The notes beneath the pieces are model-generated. The model was not told the DNA's origin, ran no database searches, and saw only the letters and a program-made list of their open reading frames with translations. A stretch of DNA of 64,000 nucleotides from Syngnathus acus (Eukaryota; Chordata; Actinopteri; Syngnathiformes; Syngnathidae): positions 2,899,501 to 2,963,500 of the forward strand of contig NC_051103.1 of the NCBI RefSeq assembly GCF_901709675.1, in the 5' to 3' direction. Below are positions 10,554-23,280 of this stretch, piece by piece (position 1 is the first letter of the stretch; each line of letters opens with the position of its first letter). The position numbers and the translations under genes were made by a program.

Positions 10554-13500
10554 ATGTCGGCGAAGGCCATCTCGGAACAGACCGCCAAGGACTTCTTGTT
10601 CAAATACATCTGCACCTCGTCGGCCGTGCAGAATCGCTTCCGCTATGCCAGTGTTACCGCCGAGACCGACTGGGGTCGCCTAACACAGGAGCACCCTTGG
10701 CTGCTAACTGAGGTAAGAAAAGTCACATTCAATTTACTCACAAAAAGTTCAGAATATTGAATTGTTGCGTGAAATTTCAACATGAGCCTGTACAGGTGGG
10801 CAAAATTTGCTCCGTATTTCCTGATGTTTTAAGAGATGCACTCTGGTTTTGATTTGCCATCATCCGTCTCACTCCACAGAAACTGGTGGTGAAGCCGGAT
10901 CAGCTGATCAAGCGGCGCGGGAAGCTGGGACTGGTTGGCCTAAACTTGGACCTATCAGGCGTTCAGGAGTGGCTCAAAAGCCGCCTCATGAAAGAAACCA
11001 CCGTGAGTAGACTTCAGCCTTCCTCAGTTCCCGTCCATGTTTTTCAGTTGACATCAAGGCCCAGTTCTTCAAAGTCATCTGAAGGGATTTTGGCTAATGC
11101 CAGCTTCTCATTCTGAGATAAAAGTCGGAGCGACTTGTTAATTTTCTGATGCCTCCAGTCAATTATTGACCTCATTCATCATAGATAAGGACATTACGCT
11201 TTGTTGCACTATTGTGTAGAACAAGTATTATGTTAAGCACGCCTTGGGGTGGAGAGTAGTTGAGACGCATCAAGTTTGTCTTTGTCCGTGCAAGGAAAAT
11301 TTGCTGTGTTTTTAGAGAAAATCTGAAGGAACTGTAAAAAAAAACACGTTTTTTGTTTCTTATGTCACATGTTTCCTCTTGCCCATATAGCGGCACATTT
11401 GTTTTCCGCCACAGTCATGAGTGTGCATATACGAGGTTGCATGTTATGTAATGTGAGCGGAAGAGGCGAGGGTGGTCTATGTCCTTCATACATGCAAACG
11501 TGCTCAGCTGCATTGGCGCAGCGTGGTAGAAAGCATCTCTGTCCTTGACACGTTGACACACGGAGGGCACGGTTTTTGTTTTGTCGCACGTCAAGGTTAA
11601 ACCAACTTGGTGATTTGTGATATGAAGTGTTTGTTTTCAATAGGTGGGCAAGGCAAAGGGCGTGCTGAAGAAATTCCTCATCGAGCCATTTGTCCCGCAC
11701 AAGCAGGTAATTCAATCGCGCGCATTGTTTTGACAGTCCAGATGATAAACGGAGGGACATTTTTGTGCCGTAGGGTCGCATGAGCATAGTGGGGAAAAAA
11801 AAGCCTGTGCATCCTCTTTGTTTGCCGCAGGAGGAGGAGTTTTACGTGTGCGTGTACGCCACGCGTGAGGGCGACCACCTGCTCTTCCACCACCAAGGCG
11901 GCGTGGAGGTGGGCGACGTGGACGCCAAAGCCCAGCGGCTGATGGTCGCCGTGGACGACAAGCTCGGCCGGGATCAAGTGACCAAGCAGCTGCTCACGCA
12001 CATATCCGATGAGAAGAAAGAGTACGTATTGATGCTCCGCTGGAGATTTCTGTGCTCCAGCTTTCATTTAGAGGCTCATTTTGAATCTGATGTTCTCCTT
12101 GTAGAATCCTGGCCAGCTTTATAGTGGGTCTCTTCAACCTCTATGAGGAGCTGTACTTCACATACCTGGAGATCAACCCTTTGGGTAATTATCTCTAGCA
12201 GGCCTTCACGTGGGTTTTCACTAATGACCCCCCAAAAAAAAGGAAGCAAATTGCTTGCTGCATATTTAAATCCCATGCCGTAATCACGTGAGTGAATCGA
12301 ATCATCTTGCGCACCAGTTGTCACCCAGGATGGCGTTTACGTCCTCGACGTGGCGGCTAAGATCGACGCCACAGCCGATTACATCTGCAAGGCCAAGTGG
12401 GGCGACGTGGAATTCCCGCCGCCTTTCGGCAGGGAAGCTTATCCCGAGGTAAGAATGTGAAGGACAGAATTTTTTTTTTCTTTTGTCCATTGCATGTTGG
12501 CTGTTACGGGGTTTGTGTGTTTTTTCAAGCATCCATGCCAAAGGAGCTCTCGCATTCGAGTGGCCTAAAATGACCTTAGCCTAGGTCAACTACTTGATCC
12601 TACTGTACACATTGAACAAAGCCACATCATTGTAAAAAGACCTGGCAAACTTGTACTGTCAGACGTATTCTCTGGATTAAATCTTCCATGAAAAAGTGCG
12701 ATCTTTGCACAGTCAATAGTTTGATTTGGAATGTTTGAATGTGGTTTGTCTTGTAGGAGGCCTACATAGCTGATCTTGATGCCAAGAGCGGTGCCAGTCT
12801 CAAGCTGACGTTATTGAACCCTCGTGGCAGGATCTGGACCATGGTGGCAGGGGGCGGAGCTTCTGTCGTATATAGGTGAATAAACGTTTTGTCTTTGCAA
12901 AATTACCACACCGCACTTGACGGAAATCTCTGTCTTGCCCGAGCAGCGACACCATCTGCGACCTGGGCGGCGTAGACGAACTGGCCAACTACGGCGAGTA
13001 CTCCGGCGCGCCCAGCGAGCAGCAGACGTACGACTATGCCAAAACGATCCTCTCGCTCATGACCCGTGAGAAGCACCCTCAAGGTGGGTGTGCGTGGAGC
13101 CAGTAATAGACTCACTGGCCGAGAATGTGACGCCGGAGTCGAGTTTCAAGTCGCCACCTTCCTCTTGTGTTTCCCCCGCAGGAAAGGTCCTGATCATCGG
13201 AGGAAGTATTGCCAACTTCACAAATGTAGCAGCCACATTCAAGGTGAATGATGTCATATCACACACAAAATTCTCCCCTTGCAACGAGATCCTTGCGATA
13301 ACACACATGGCTGAGATTTCGAGCAGGGTTTCTGAGCTTATTTTTGCTTCCTCAGGGTATCGTCAGGGCCATCAAGGACTACCAGGGTCCTCTCAAGGAG
13401 AACGAGGTCACCATCTTTGTTCGACGGGGTGGGCCTAACTACCAGGAGGGTCTCAGGGTCATGGGGGAAGTCGGTAAGCCCCCCACACACACTCCTCGCT

Positions 13501-16500
13501 ACCAAGGGAGCTTTTAGAAAACGATGTAAAATTGTAAGTCGTAAGTCCTCTAAAAGCGACTTTTTTTTTTTTTTTGGGGTGTGTGTCCTCTAGGGAAGAC
13601 CACAGGTATTCCTATCCACGTTTTCGGCACAGAGACGCACATGACGGCCATCGTGGGCATGGCGCTGGGTCACAAACCCATCCCCAACCAGCCACCAATG
13701 GACGCCCACACCGCCAACTTCCTGCTCAATTCAAGCAACAACGTGATGGTATTTTGAACACGCTCAAAGGGGAAGTTGAGGGTCAGCGAGCGTTAGTTGT
13801 GTCTCAAGCGGCAGCATGTCTTTACTCTGGCGCCTCAGACTCCAGCTGCTACAAGGACGGCCTCCTTCTCGGAAGCCAAGCCGTGCGATGACGTCACTCC
13901 GAGCAAAAAGTCCAAAGCGGGTCTCCCGGCAGGTATATTAACAGCGCTCACTTCTCGTCCGCCTCTCATGTCTGCTTCTTTCTTCCCTTTGCTGATTTCT
14001 TTCTTCCATTGTTCCTTTTTTGTGCGTGTGTGCGTGCTGCACAAACTGTCCACTCACCCTCATCTTTTTTTTCCCCCCCCCGGGCTTGTTTCTCTAAGAC
14101 CCTCTTCATTCATTACTGTGGCCTCTGAAGAATGTGGTCACAGGTGATTGGACAGGTAAGTTGTGGGCGGGCCCAGCCACATCCGCACTGCGCTATTCCG
14201 CACATGCGCTCCACTTCACCTCGGTGTTTCGATTGCGTTTTATATCTGGCGATAATATTTTTAAGACTAGCCCACCCCCCCTCATTGGAGCTGTCCAGCC
14301 ACGCTGAGCTTCGCATGCTCTCACATCTGCTTTCGATTTTTGAGAAAATAATCAAACAAGATGCACTCATTGTTTTCTGTTTTTTTTTTTTTGTGCCCGT
14401 ACTCGTTTTTATTGTTGGGCTCACAGAAGCGCAGGCCTCATCAGGCTTCGGCGGAGGTATGAAAGGGTGCGACAATCCACTTGGTGTTCCTTCTGCCTTT
14501 CCCCCTGCCTGCCTTGTCTATTTTTTTTTGTCCTCAGCCGCCTCCTCTTATTGGTGTCGCTTTGCATTTAACACAGCGGACTGCTAATACATCATAGTCA
14601 ACAGAAATGCCGATGATTGCATTTATTTACGTGTGCATATTGCAATATACTTGTTTTGTAAGTTGAAGGCAAGGTGGCATTTCATCCACCAGGTGACTCC
14701 ATGTGCTTCACAATTGAAAAGTCACTTATAAGTATTTACTAATGGGCTGACTTCACTTTTGTTGCCAGCTTATTCAATTTGTGTGCAGCCTAACAGCTAA
14801 ATGCTGCTTCACTATGTTTGCTGGATGGAAAATTCAATTCATTGCATATTGTTAATGTCCGTGTCGTTGGGCGGAAGGCAAAATGTTGCCACACTGGTAA
14901 CGTGAGGGAAGCGGGCGGGTTGCGTAAGTGTTTGTTGTTACTATTGTTACAAAGTGATTTTTAATCCCATGCTGTGATTCAGTGACATAAATTTTATGTT
15001 GCAATAATAGAGGATGGACACAATAATAAAATGTAAGTTCATTAAATAGGATTTATTTTTGCTGATATTCACCTAGTGTGCTTAATGAGCCTCTATTTCC
15101 ATCTGCTGTGTGTCTCTACTGTGATTATTTTTTTTTCCGCCTCCCGTATCTCCAAACTGTTTGCAGAGTGACTTTCCTTTGTGTTGTGTTGTGGCTGCTA
15201 ATCAGATCTTCTTATTAAATCTTCATCCTCACTGACTTTGGGAAAAAAAAAAACTCTTGTGCTTTTCAGCCAAAGCCACAACACTCTTCAGTAAGCACAC
15301 CAAGACCGTGGTTTGGGGCATGCAGACGCGAGCCGTGCAAGGGATGCTGGACTTCGACTACGTGTGCTCCCGCGACCAACCCTCAGTGGCCGCTATGGTT
15401 TACCCCTTTACGTGCGTTTCTCACAAATGAAATTGCAATGTGTCAACGGCATCTGTCTCATTTGACTAAAATGCGTGCTTATTGATCGGACAGCGGCGAT
15501 CACAAGCAGAAGTTCTACTGGGGGCACAAGGAGATCCTGGTTCCAGTCTACAAAAGCATGAGCGACGCCATGAAGAAGCACCCCGAGGTGGACGTGATGA
15601 TCAGCTTTGCGTCGCTGCGCTCGGCCTTCGACAGCACGGTGGAGGCTATGCAGCACCCGCAGGTTTGTTTGGCGAGCGCGACCGTCAAGCGGCACGCATC
15701 AATCGATTTCCTGTTTGCCGCGATCAGATTCACACCATCGCCATCATCGCAGAGGGCATCCCGGAAGCGCTTACCAGGAAGCTGATCAAGATGGCCGACG
15801 AGAAAGGCGTCACCATCATTGGGCCCGCGACGGTAATCAACATTAGTCGTCTGCTAATGATCGATGAAGTACTTCCTAAGGCAGGAAGTGGTGAAATTTT
15901 ATTTTGATCTCTGTCTAGGTTGGTGGAATTAAGCCGGGCTGTTTCAAAATTGGCAACACTGGCGGCATGCTGGACAACATCCTGGCCTCCAAGCTCTACC
16001 GGCCCGGCAGCGTGGCCTACGTGTCGCGTTCCGGGGGCATGTCCAATGAGCTCAACAACATTGTCTCCCGCACAACCGACGGCGTCTACGAAGGCGTGGC
16101 CATCGGAGGAGACAGGTCGGGTCAGCAATGTGACACCCAATGTGACATGGACAGTTCCTTTACATAAAGTCTTCCCTGTCTAGGTACCCTGGCTCCACAT
16201 TTATGGACCATGTTCTTCGCTACCAGGACACTCCAGGCGTTAAAATGATCTTGGTCCTGGGAGAGGTGGGAGGAAATTTAGCATTTTTCTTTGTATGTGT
16301 TGCGCAATAGGAATAATCCGTTGATTTAAATCAAATCTGTGAGGGGTTACTGTGTATGAGTAATGCTAGATCTATTTCCTATCTTCATTTAGATTGGCGG
16401 CACGGAGGAGTACAAGATCTGTCAGGGCATCAAGGAGGGCAGGATCACCAAACCGGTCGTGTGCTGGTGTATCGGAACTTGCGCCACCATGTTTGCATCT

Positions 16501-18458
16501 GAGGTATATTGAATGTATTTGCAAACACAGACTTGCTTCGCTGGGTGCTGAGCAATGAACTACTCGCAAGCTACTTAAAAAAAAAATAAAAACATCCCTC
16601 ATCAGGTCCAGTTCGGCCATGCCGGTGCATGCGCCAACCAAGCGTCGGAAACAGCAGTGGCCAAAAACCAAGCGCTGCGGGACGCCGGAGCTTGCGTTCC
16701 CAAGAGCTTTGACGAGCTGGGTGATGTCATCAGGTGAGGTCATTTCCAGACCTTACGGGTTGGAATCTCGCTTACAATTCTTTGTAAAATAGGACAGTTT
16801 ATGATGAACTGGTGGCCAGCGGCACCATTGTTCCCGCCCAAGAGGTTCCTCCCCCGACCGTACCGATGGATTACTCTTGGGCCAGGGTAAGAATTTCATT
16901 TTACTTCTTAACCTAGTTTGAGAACTTTAGTGCCTTATGGTCCTTTTCTGCAGGAATTGGGCTTGATCCGTAAACCCGCCTCCTTCATGACCAGCATCTG
17001 TGACGAGCGAGGGCAGGAGCTCATCTATGCTGGCATGCCCATCACTGAGGTTTTCAAGGAGGAGATGGGTTTAGGAGGAGTGCTGGGACTTCTTTGGTTC
17101 CAACGCAGGTTGGTTGATGTTTTGCAGACCTGGGGAAAAAAAACAAAAAAATATATGTTTGATAACATAGGTGATCATTTGTAAGTCCTTCCAGAGCTTT
17201 CAAAAGAGTGTTTCTTCGCTTTTAGGTTGCCTCGCTACGCCTGCCACTTCATCGAAATGTGCCTGATGGTGACGGCCGACCACGGGCCCGCCGTCTCCGG
17301 CGCGCACAACACCATCGTGTGCGCGCGAGCCGGCAAAGACCTCATCTCCAGCCTCACGTCCGGCCTGCTCACCATCGTCAGTACCCGTCGCGCGCCCCCT
17401 TTGTCGCTCGCCCGGCCCGATTGAAACCGTTACTCGTGCGTTCCAGGGGGACCGTTTTGGCGGCGCCCTCGACGCAGCTGCCAAGCAGTTCAGCAAAGCC
17501 TTCGACAGCGGCATGCTGCCAATGGACTTTGTCAACAAGATGAAGAAGGATGGCAAGCTCATCATGGGCATAGGACACCGTGTCAAATCAGTAAGTACCG
17601 TGGACAAGAGTAATAATTCCAAAACGATGTTTTGATTAAAAAAAAGATTCAATGAAAAGAGGAAATTCAAGGTGAAAGAATTATAAATGAAATATTGCAT
17701 TCCAGATCAACAACCCAGACATGCGGGTGCAGATTTTGAAGGACTTTGTGAAGCAGCAATTCCCTTCCAGTCAGCTGCTCGACTACGCCTTAGATGTGGA
17801 AAAGATCACCACCTCAAAGGTAGGTTGCCGCCAAGGTTTTGTAGCTGTGTTAGTGAACGCTTTACAGACACCGATAGATACTTTATTGATCCCCGAGGGG
17901 GGAAATTCAGGAAGTGAGTGTTTGGTAAGATAACATCTTTAATTGAAGTGAATGAATAAACTTTTAGCTCACTTGCATCTATTAATAATTAAATCTGAAT
18001 CTAGAAACCCAATCTCATCCTCAACGTCGACGGTTTTATCGGCGTCGCCTTCGTGGACCTACTCAGGACGTGTGGCGGCTTCACTCGGTAAGAGCGGAAC
18101 GTAAAGTGCCGCTGGAATGACGTGACGTGATGGTGTGGACAAATGGTCCACGCCGAATGGAAGCTTTGTGTGCACACTGTCAAGTATTGTTTGTCGTGTG
18201 ACTCCCAGCGACGAGGCTGACGAGTTTGTGGAGATCGGCGCGCTAAATGGCATCTTTGTCCTCGGCCGAAGTATGGGCTTCATCGGTGAGTACCAAACTG
18301 CACAGTGGTGTTCCTAACTCATTTATTTTTTTGAGACTTCAAAAGCTCTTGCCGTCCTTACAGGTCACTACCTGGACCAGAAAAGGCTCAAGCAGGGTTT
18401 GTACCGACACCCCTGGGACGACATCTCCTACGTTCTCCCCGAACACATGTCCATGTGA
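10554..18458 (+). CDS. acly: ATP-citrate lyase
   Basis: The cytosolic homotetramer makes acetyl-CoA and oxaloacetate from citrate, CoA and ATP, feeding lipid synthesis and acetylation. Coding exons: 10554-10712, 10880-11002, 11644-11706, 11831-12021, 12105-12184, 12318-12448, 12757-12875, 12947-13083, 13182-13243, 13356-13473, 13594-13748, 13839-13932, 15270-15411, 15494-15662, 15728-15832, 15919-16115, 16184-16265, 16393-16503, 16606-16733, 16793-16886, 16954-17108, 17226-17376, 17447-17590, 17706-17819, 18005-18087, 18209-18285 and 18364-18458. Total 1092 codons plus stop, matching the human short isoform. Visible landmarks are the ATP-grasp/succinyl-CoA-synthetase-like N-terminal half, the phosphohistidine loop [10 protein letters not shown] (exon at 16606), and citrate-synthase-like motifs [13 protein letters not shown] and GIGHRVKS. 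The C-terminus LPEHMSM is as in mammals. The start [10 protein letters not shown] is the conserved one. Confidence 0.98.
14099..14155 (+). other. acly: Candidate 57-nt cassette exon of acly
   Basis: A long pyrimidine tract ending in CTCTAAG precedes 14099 and a consensus donor GGACAG|GTAAGT follows 14155. The interval is 57 nt, has no stop when read after the preceding exon (phase 1), and would insert 19 residues. It lies in the linker where mammalian ACLY is alternatively spliced. Splicing signals are directly visible; use as an exon is inferred. Confidence 0.35.
14427..14456 (+). other. acly: Candidate 30-nt cassette exon of acly
   Basis: The acceptor TCACAG before 14427 and donor GGAG|GTATGA after 14456 enclose exactly 30 nt in phase 1, which would insert [10 protein letters not shown]. 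Mammalian ACLY has a 10-residue alternative exon at this same junction, after the phosphorylated linker and before ATLFSRHTK. Equal length, phase and position argue for orthology, though the residues differ. Confidence 0.5.
17871..17911. repeat. Short fish interspersed-repeat fragment in an acly intron
   Basis: The segment GATACTTTATTGATCCCCGA plus the following G-run and AAATTC is a sequence I recognise as a common interspersed repeat end in teleost genomes. It is only about 40 bp here and lies in the intron after the exon ending at 17819. Confidence 0.5.
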
Positions 18459-19325
18459 CACACTAGCGCGCCTCACCCGCCTAATGTTTACTCTCGCTCG
18501 CGCTCTGCCTTGGGAAAAGTCGGCAGAAGTAGTACGGTACATCCTGATTGAAAGTTCAGAGTAGAAGCATTCAGTCTAGTTTTTAAAGGATGAAAGGGGG
18601 AAGTGTATTTTTTAGATTTTGTTTTTGACAACAACTGAGTTGTGGCCAGAGCACAAAGAAACAGGATTTGGATTGCTTCTGTATTTGGACCGCATGGAAT
18701 CAGGTAACCTTTACTATCTTGTCTGTTTTATGTTTATCATGACAACTTATTTATTCTAACGGTTGTTTAGGCCTTCATTCGAACGTGAGGTCCACATGTT
18801 TTCTACCTTCATTTAAGGTCTAGTTCAGCGATACACAAAGCGGTAGTCGGGCTCACTTTGGTGGTACTTGAAAGAATCACTGCCCAAGTAGTTAATATTT
18901 AGTACAATTTTCCTGTATTTAGGCACAGTGTTAACATTCAATCTGTGCATAATGTTAGTGACTTGCAATAATGTTTCATGAACACTTAACGCTCTGCTAC
19001 TCCATTACTTTAATGTCGCTCATTAAAACTCCTTAAATGCCTTGGTAATTTCACACACTCTGCAGTTTAGATCAGTTAAGAAAAATCATTGCTCCGATAA
19101 GTGAAGAAAAAAAAGACTACTGTAAGCTCAAAAAAGGAAGAAAAACTGAAGTGTAACATTGGGGAATGACTCCTAAACAGCTTTTTAAAAACTCGCCATA
19201 AGATTGAATTTTCCCCACTCACAACTCCTTCTGTTGCTTCTATTTAACTGTGAAGATATACCTTTTTGTTTGTTTTGTAACATGCTGTCAAGAGTAGTTT
19301 AATAAAGACTTTGTTTTACTTTTGC
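18459..19325 (+). other. acly: acly 3' UTR
   Basis: Non-coding, moderately AT-rich, without repeats I could recognise. It ends just after the AATAAA at 19301-19306. Confidence 0.7.
19301..19306 (+). terminator. acly: acly polyadenylation signal
   Basis: AATAAAGACTTTG followed by a TG-rich downstream element (TGTGTTGTAG), the standard arrangement for vertebrate 3' end formation. Confidence 0.75.
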
Positions 19326-19696
19326 GCTCCTGTGTTGTAGTCAATCCGGTGTAGCAAGTACAATATTTAATAAAACGGACACGTTTATTTGTCGCTTCTA
19401 TCGTTTATCTAAAGTAGCAAAATATTTCAATATATTTTAGTTAATAGTATAGCTATGTATGCCAAATAAAAGTGCGTCTTTTTTCATCAATGTAATAACC
19501 CCACCCAATCACCGGCGACACGCACGAACACGTGATCCCGGAACAATTGCGTTCCGGAACCAATTATATGCTGCACACCAGTCGGCATACAATGAGTGTT
19601 ACACTGCTTAAACGTAAATCAAATTGTCGTATAATGCAAACATTTTATAAGTGACATGTCTAAATACACAAAGTAAATTTCTATAATGATAACGCG

Positions 19697-21921
19697 ATGT
19701 TTGGACTAAGGAGTAGTAAACACGCTGCTGACAGCTCTCTGCTGCTTTTAAAACTGGTAAGTACCAACTCTGCTAGTTTGTGTGCAAACCTCGGTCAAAT
19801 ATACATTTAGACACTGACAGTTACTTAATTCCGTCACCTTGCAGGTGTATAAAGTCCCATGGCTGTGCACACCATTGCGAACTCTGGTGGATATATGGCC
19901 ACAGCTCACAAAACGTGAGGTGAGTACGTGTATTTTCCCCGCTTTTTAATCTAATTTTTGTTTGTTTACGTTACCATGATGTGGTGTGTGGAATTTTGAC
20001 GGGGATAAGGCTTGTTTACTTTGTTAGTTTTCCAATGCAATTTTGTATTACCCTTTTGCTTTTTATTATGAAGCACATGGAGTTTATGCTTGCCATAAGA
20101 AATGTGCATTGCAACTAAAATTAATATTTTTCTATGCTTCAGGTGATGTCAGAGCTGAGTAGGACCTCGGTGTTGATGAGGGAGCGCCACCAAGTGGAGG
20201 AAACGCTGGACGCCATGCAAATCGCCGGTTCCGCCAGCCTGCATGTGAGTTTAGTAGGCTTGCAGGATAACCATATATCAGTAGAGTTGAAGGTTAACCG
20301 ATGCTTATCCCACAGTGAGGGGCTTCATACACCCTGCACTGGTTGGCTTAAAAATAACTCTGTTAAAGTTGCTTTAAAAAAAAAAAAAAAAACACTTGTG
20401 TCTCTTCAGGTTATTTCTGACTTTGACATGACACTCACCAGATTTGCCCACAACGGCAAAAGAGTTCCTACAACTCACAGTAAGACATACTGGCATATTT
20501 ACTGTACAGTAACAGCCTGCATACGTTTGTTTCAAGACTTTGTTTTGTAATACCTGCAGACATTCTGGACAACAGGCTATTGGTTGACGAAGACGGTGGC
20601 AAAAAGGTACTTAAGTAGTTGCATGTGGATTTATAGTTTGTGTTTTCAGGGCTTTTTGGGCTTGATTATATTTGTTTTAATTAATCTATTTGACCCTAAA
20701 TTGTTTTCATCATGTTCTTTTTTATATCAAAGAAATAATTAGACAGTGATGATTTTAATCTATACTGTATTCACCATTTAATTTAAAATATATTCAATTT
20801 AATATTAATTTAAAAAAATAACATGACATTCTGCTTATGCCTCCAGATGAGGGAGCTGTTACACACTTATTATCCCATTGAGATTGACGTTAGCCGGACT
20901 GTTGAAGAGAAGCTGCCCTTCATGGTGGAGTGGTAAGAAATAGTTGACAATTAAAACATTCCTAACCATTACAATCGTGACTTTGTTTGTGGTTTGGCAG
21001 GTGGACAAAGGTTCACCACCTGCTAGTGGAACAGAAAATCAGGAAGAACCTCTTAGCTCCGGCTGTCAGGGAGTCCACATCCGACACCGCCATACTCAGG
21101 TCGAAGGCAAGCGACCACTGCCGCTTTTTGAGTTGCTCCTGTTGATGTCATGTGACGTGTGTCTCCAGGGATGGCTACCAGGTGTTCTTTGACCATCTGG
21201 CCCATCGCAACGTCCCTCTTCTCATCTTTTCCGGCGGTGTCGGGGATGTGCTAGAGGAAGTGATCCGACAGCACGGCGTCTTCCATCCCAACATTCACAT
21301 CATTGCCAACTACATGGACTTTGACCATGCCGTGAGTTTTCACGTACCGTATGACGCAGGTAGGTAGCATAGCCACAAATGTTAGCGCAGTGTAATGGAA
21401 TAAAAGTATCATTTCTTCAATGCAAAAATACTCCAAGATTGTGACATGGAATGTGCAATATCACATGATACACATTGGCTGAATATAATGTAGCAAGGAT
21501 GAGCACACTTTGACACCACAATCTCCTCCAGGGTGTCCTGCGGGCCTTCAAGGGTGACCTGATCCACACGTTCAACAAGCGCGAGAGTGCTTTGTCACAC
21601 GTTGCCCGCTTCCCCGAACTACAGGGCCGCCGCAGCGTGCTGCTGCTGGGAGACTCCCTGGGTGACCTCAACATGGCGGCCGGCGTGCCCGAGCCTCGCC
21701 GCCTCCTCACCGTGGGTTTCCTGAACGACCAGGTGAGAATATCACCAATATAAAACATGCAAAAGAAAACGTGAAAAAATACATTGCATGTTTCTTAGGT
21801 GGATGCAAGGAGGGAGTCGTACGTCAACTCTTTTGACATCGTCGTGCTGGCCCCGGACGACACGATGGACGTCCCCAACGCCATCCTCAGGTTTGTGATG
21901 TCATCAGGAGACGATAATTGA
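19697..21921 (+). CDS. nt5c3b: 7-methylguanosine phosphate-specific 5'-nucleotidase (NT5C3B)
   Basis: A HAD-superfamily pyrimidine-5'-nucleotidase-type enzyme. NT5C3B hydrolyses m7GMP and CMP, clearing cap breakdown products. Coding exons: 19697-19756, 19845-19919, 20143-20244, 20410-20479, 20560-20606, 20847-20932, 21001-21099, 21169-21331, 21532-21732 and 21799-21921; 341 codons plus stop. HAD motif I is DFDMTLTRF (nucleophile and acid/base Asp), motif II is the serine in LLIFSGGVGDVLEEV, and motif III/IV is LLLGDSLGDLNMA. The residues NYMDFDH and WWTKVHHLL favour NT5C3B over NT5C3A. Two extra 5' coding exons give an N-terminus of about 45 residues (MFGLRSSKHAADS...), longer than the human form. 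Translation could instead start at VMSELSR's internal Met in exon 3. The end ILRFVMSSGDDN reads through a possible donor, so the last residues are less certain. Confidence 0.92.
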
Positions 21922-22485
21922 AGCTGATGTGAGATGGGAGCTCAAACCACATGTTTGCACCTTTTATGGAAATCTTGCGTTACCACGGTGACAGAAATTG
22001 CATCTGTATTGACAGCGCTTGACCTGTTCCACATTTTATTGTTATAGCCTGGGAACATGATGAACTTGGTCTCCTTTTTACGCTTTTTGAGAAGTACTGT
22101 GAATATATGATTTTGGAAATGTTTTACATTATGTTCACAGTTGTGATGAAGTGGAATTGAATTTTGAGAAAAAGCATCCATTTTTGGAATATGGCTGCAA
22201 TATAACAATGTGGAAAAGTTGAAAGCACTTTCTGAATGCAATATATGTTATATTTAAATTGTGGCTGCGCATGTAATGTCAGCAAGGGTAAAATGCATCT
22301 CAAATAGGATTTTGTTCCTGAAGCTCAGAATGAGTTATACATCAGTGTTACTGTACAAGCATCCGCCGGTGCTATGTTTTGACTAGTCATGTTCGTGTTG
22401 TTGACCTCTCTTGACTGGCCATTAACTTGAGAGTTTCTAACTCAGTTGTCCGCTACTTTTTGCCTTCCAATTTTGCTGGACACAT

Positions 22486-22824
22486 TAGGTACACCCTCAC
22501 CGTCACTGATGCATCGACTCCAGCTGATGTATTTTACACCAAGTGAGAATCCGGTAGCAATAAAAAATGAATTACCTGAATATGAAACTGAATCAGAAGT
22601 AGTCAGCTATTGGGAATGGAAAGTTGAATCAAAACATCAAATCATATTAGGAATAACAGAGTGAATTCCAAATCGGGCGGTAATTGGAGAAGAAAATTGA
22701 ATAGGAATTCGCATTTGAATAGAACTGAATCAAATGGAATTGTCATTGTGCAACATGTTGCAGCAAACATTGATTCAACCCTCAAGTGTCAAATTGCCAG
22801 GAGATAGTGAAGGGGTACCTAATA
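22486..22824. repeat. Possible small DNA-transposon-like repeat
   Basis: The segment opens with TTAGGTACACC and closes with GGTACCTAATAAAGTGG, so the ends are short inverted matches (TTAGGTAC / GTACCTAA). The same end motif recurs in the tandem array near 38.8-39.2 kb. The interior is AT-rich without an ORF. Non-autonomous element status is inferred from the terminal symmetry only. Confidence 0.35.
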
Positions 22825-23280
22825 AAGTGGTAGATGCGCCGATACACTCCACCTATAGATTTAGCTGTTCCCATTTTATTTATTGCAAACTTGAATTACA
22901 TTTGTATTTAAAAAATATATGAAAAACTGAGCATTAAGGCGCAATTGTAATCTCATGTTCATAATCTCAAAATATGCATCACCAAATTAAAAAAACAAAG
23001 GTTTTGTACATGAAGATAAAAGCAGTTTTCTTAGTGCAACCTTATTGATTGTGGGGCTGTTATGTTGAAAATCAACTCCATTCGAATGGTTTGACTTTTA
23101 ATGCGTCTGAAAAAGGACATTTCAAATCATGTAACTTTTACGGTGCTTGTTTTCTTCTGAAACAAAAAAGCCTGTCAACACAGAAGAAGACACACCCAAA
23201 AAAAACAAACAAAAAAGTCTGTCGTGTGCCCTTAACGTGTGTCCCTGAGACGACAAGAGGAAAGGCGGCGGCGCCACCTA

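Noticed and set aside
14113-14475. Separate small genes inside the acly intron
   Set aside because: Short frames on both strands with no family resemblance; the sense-strand splice signals are better explained as acly cassette exons.
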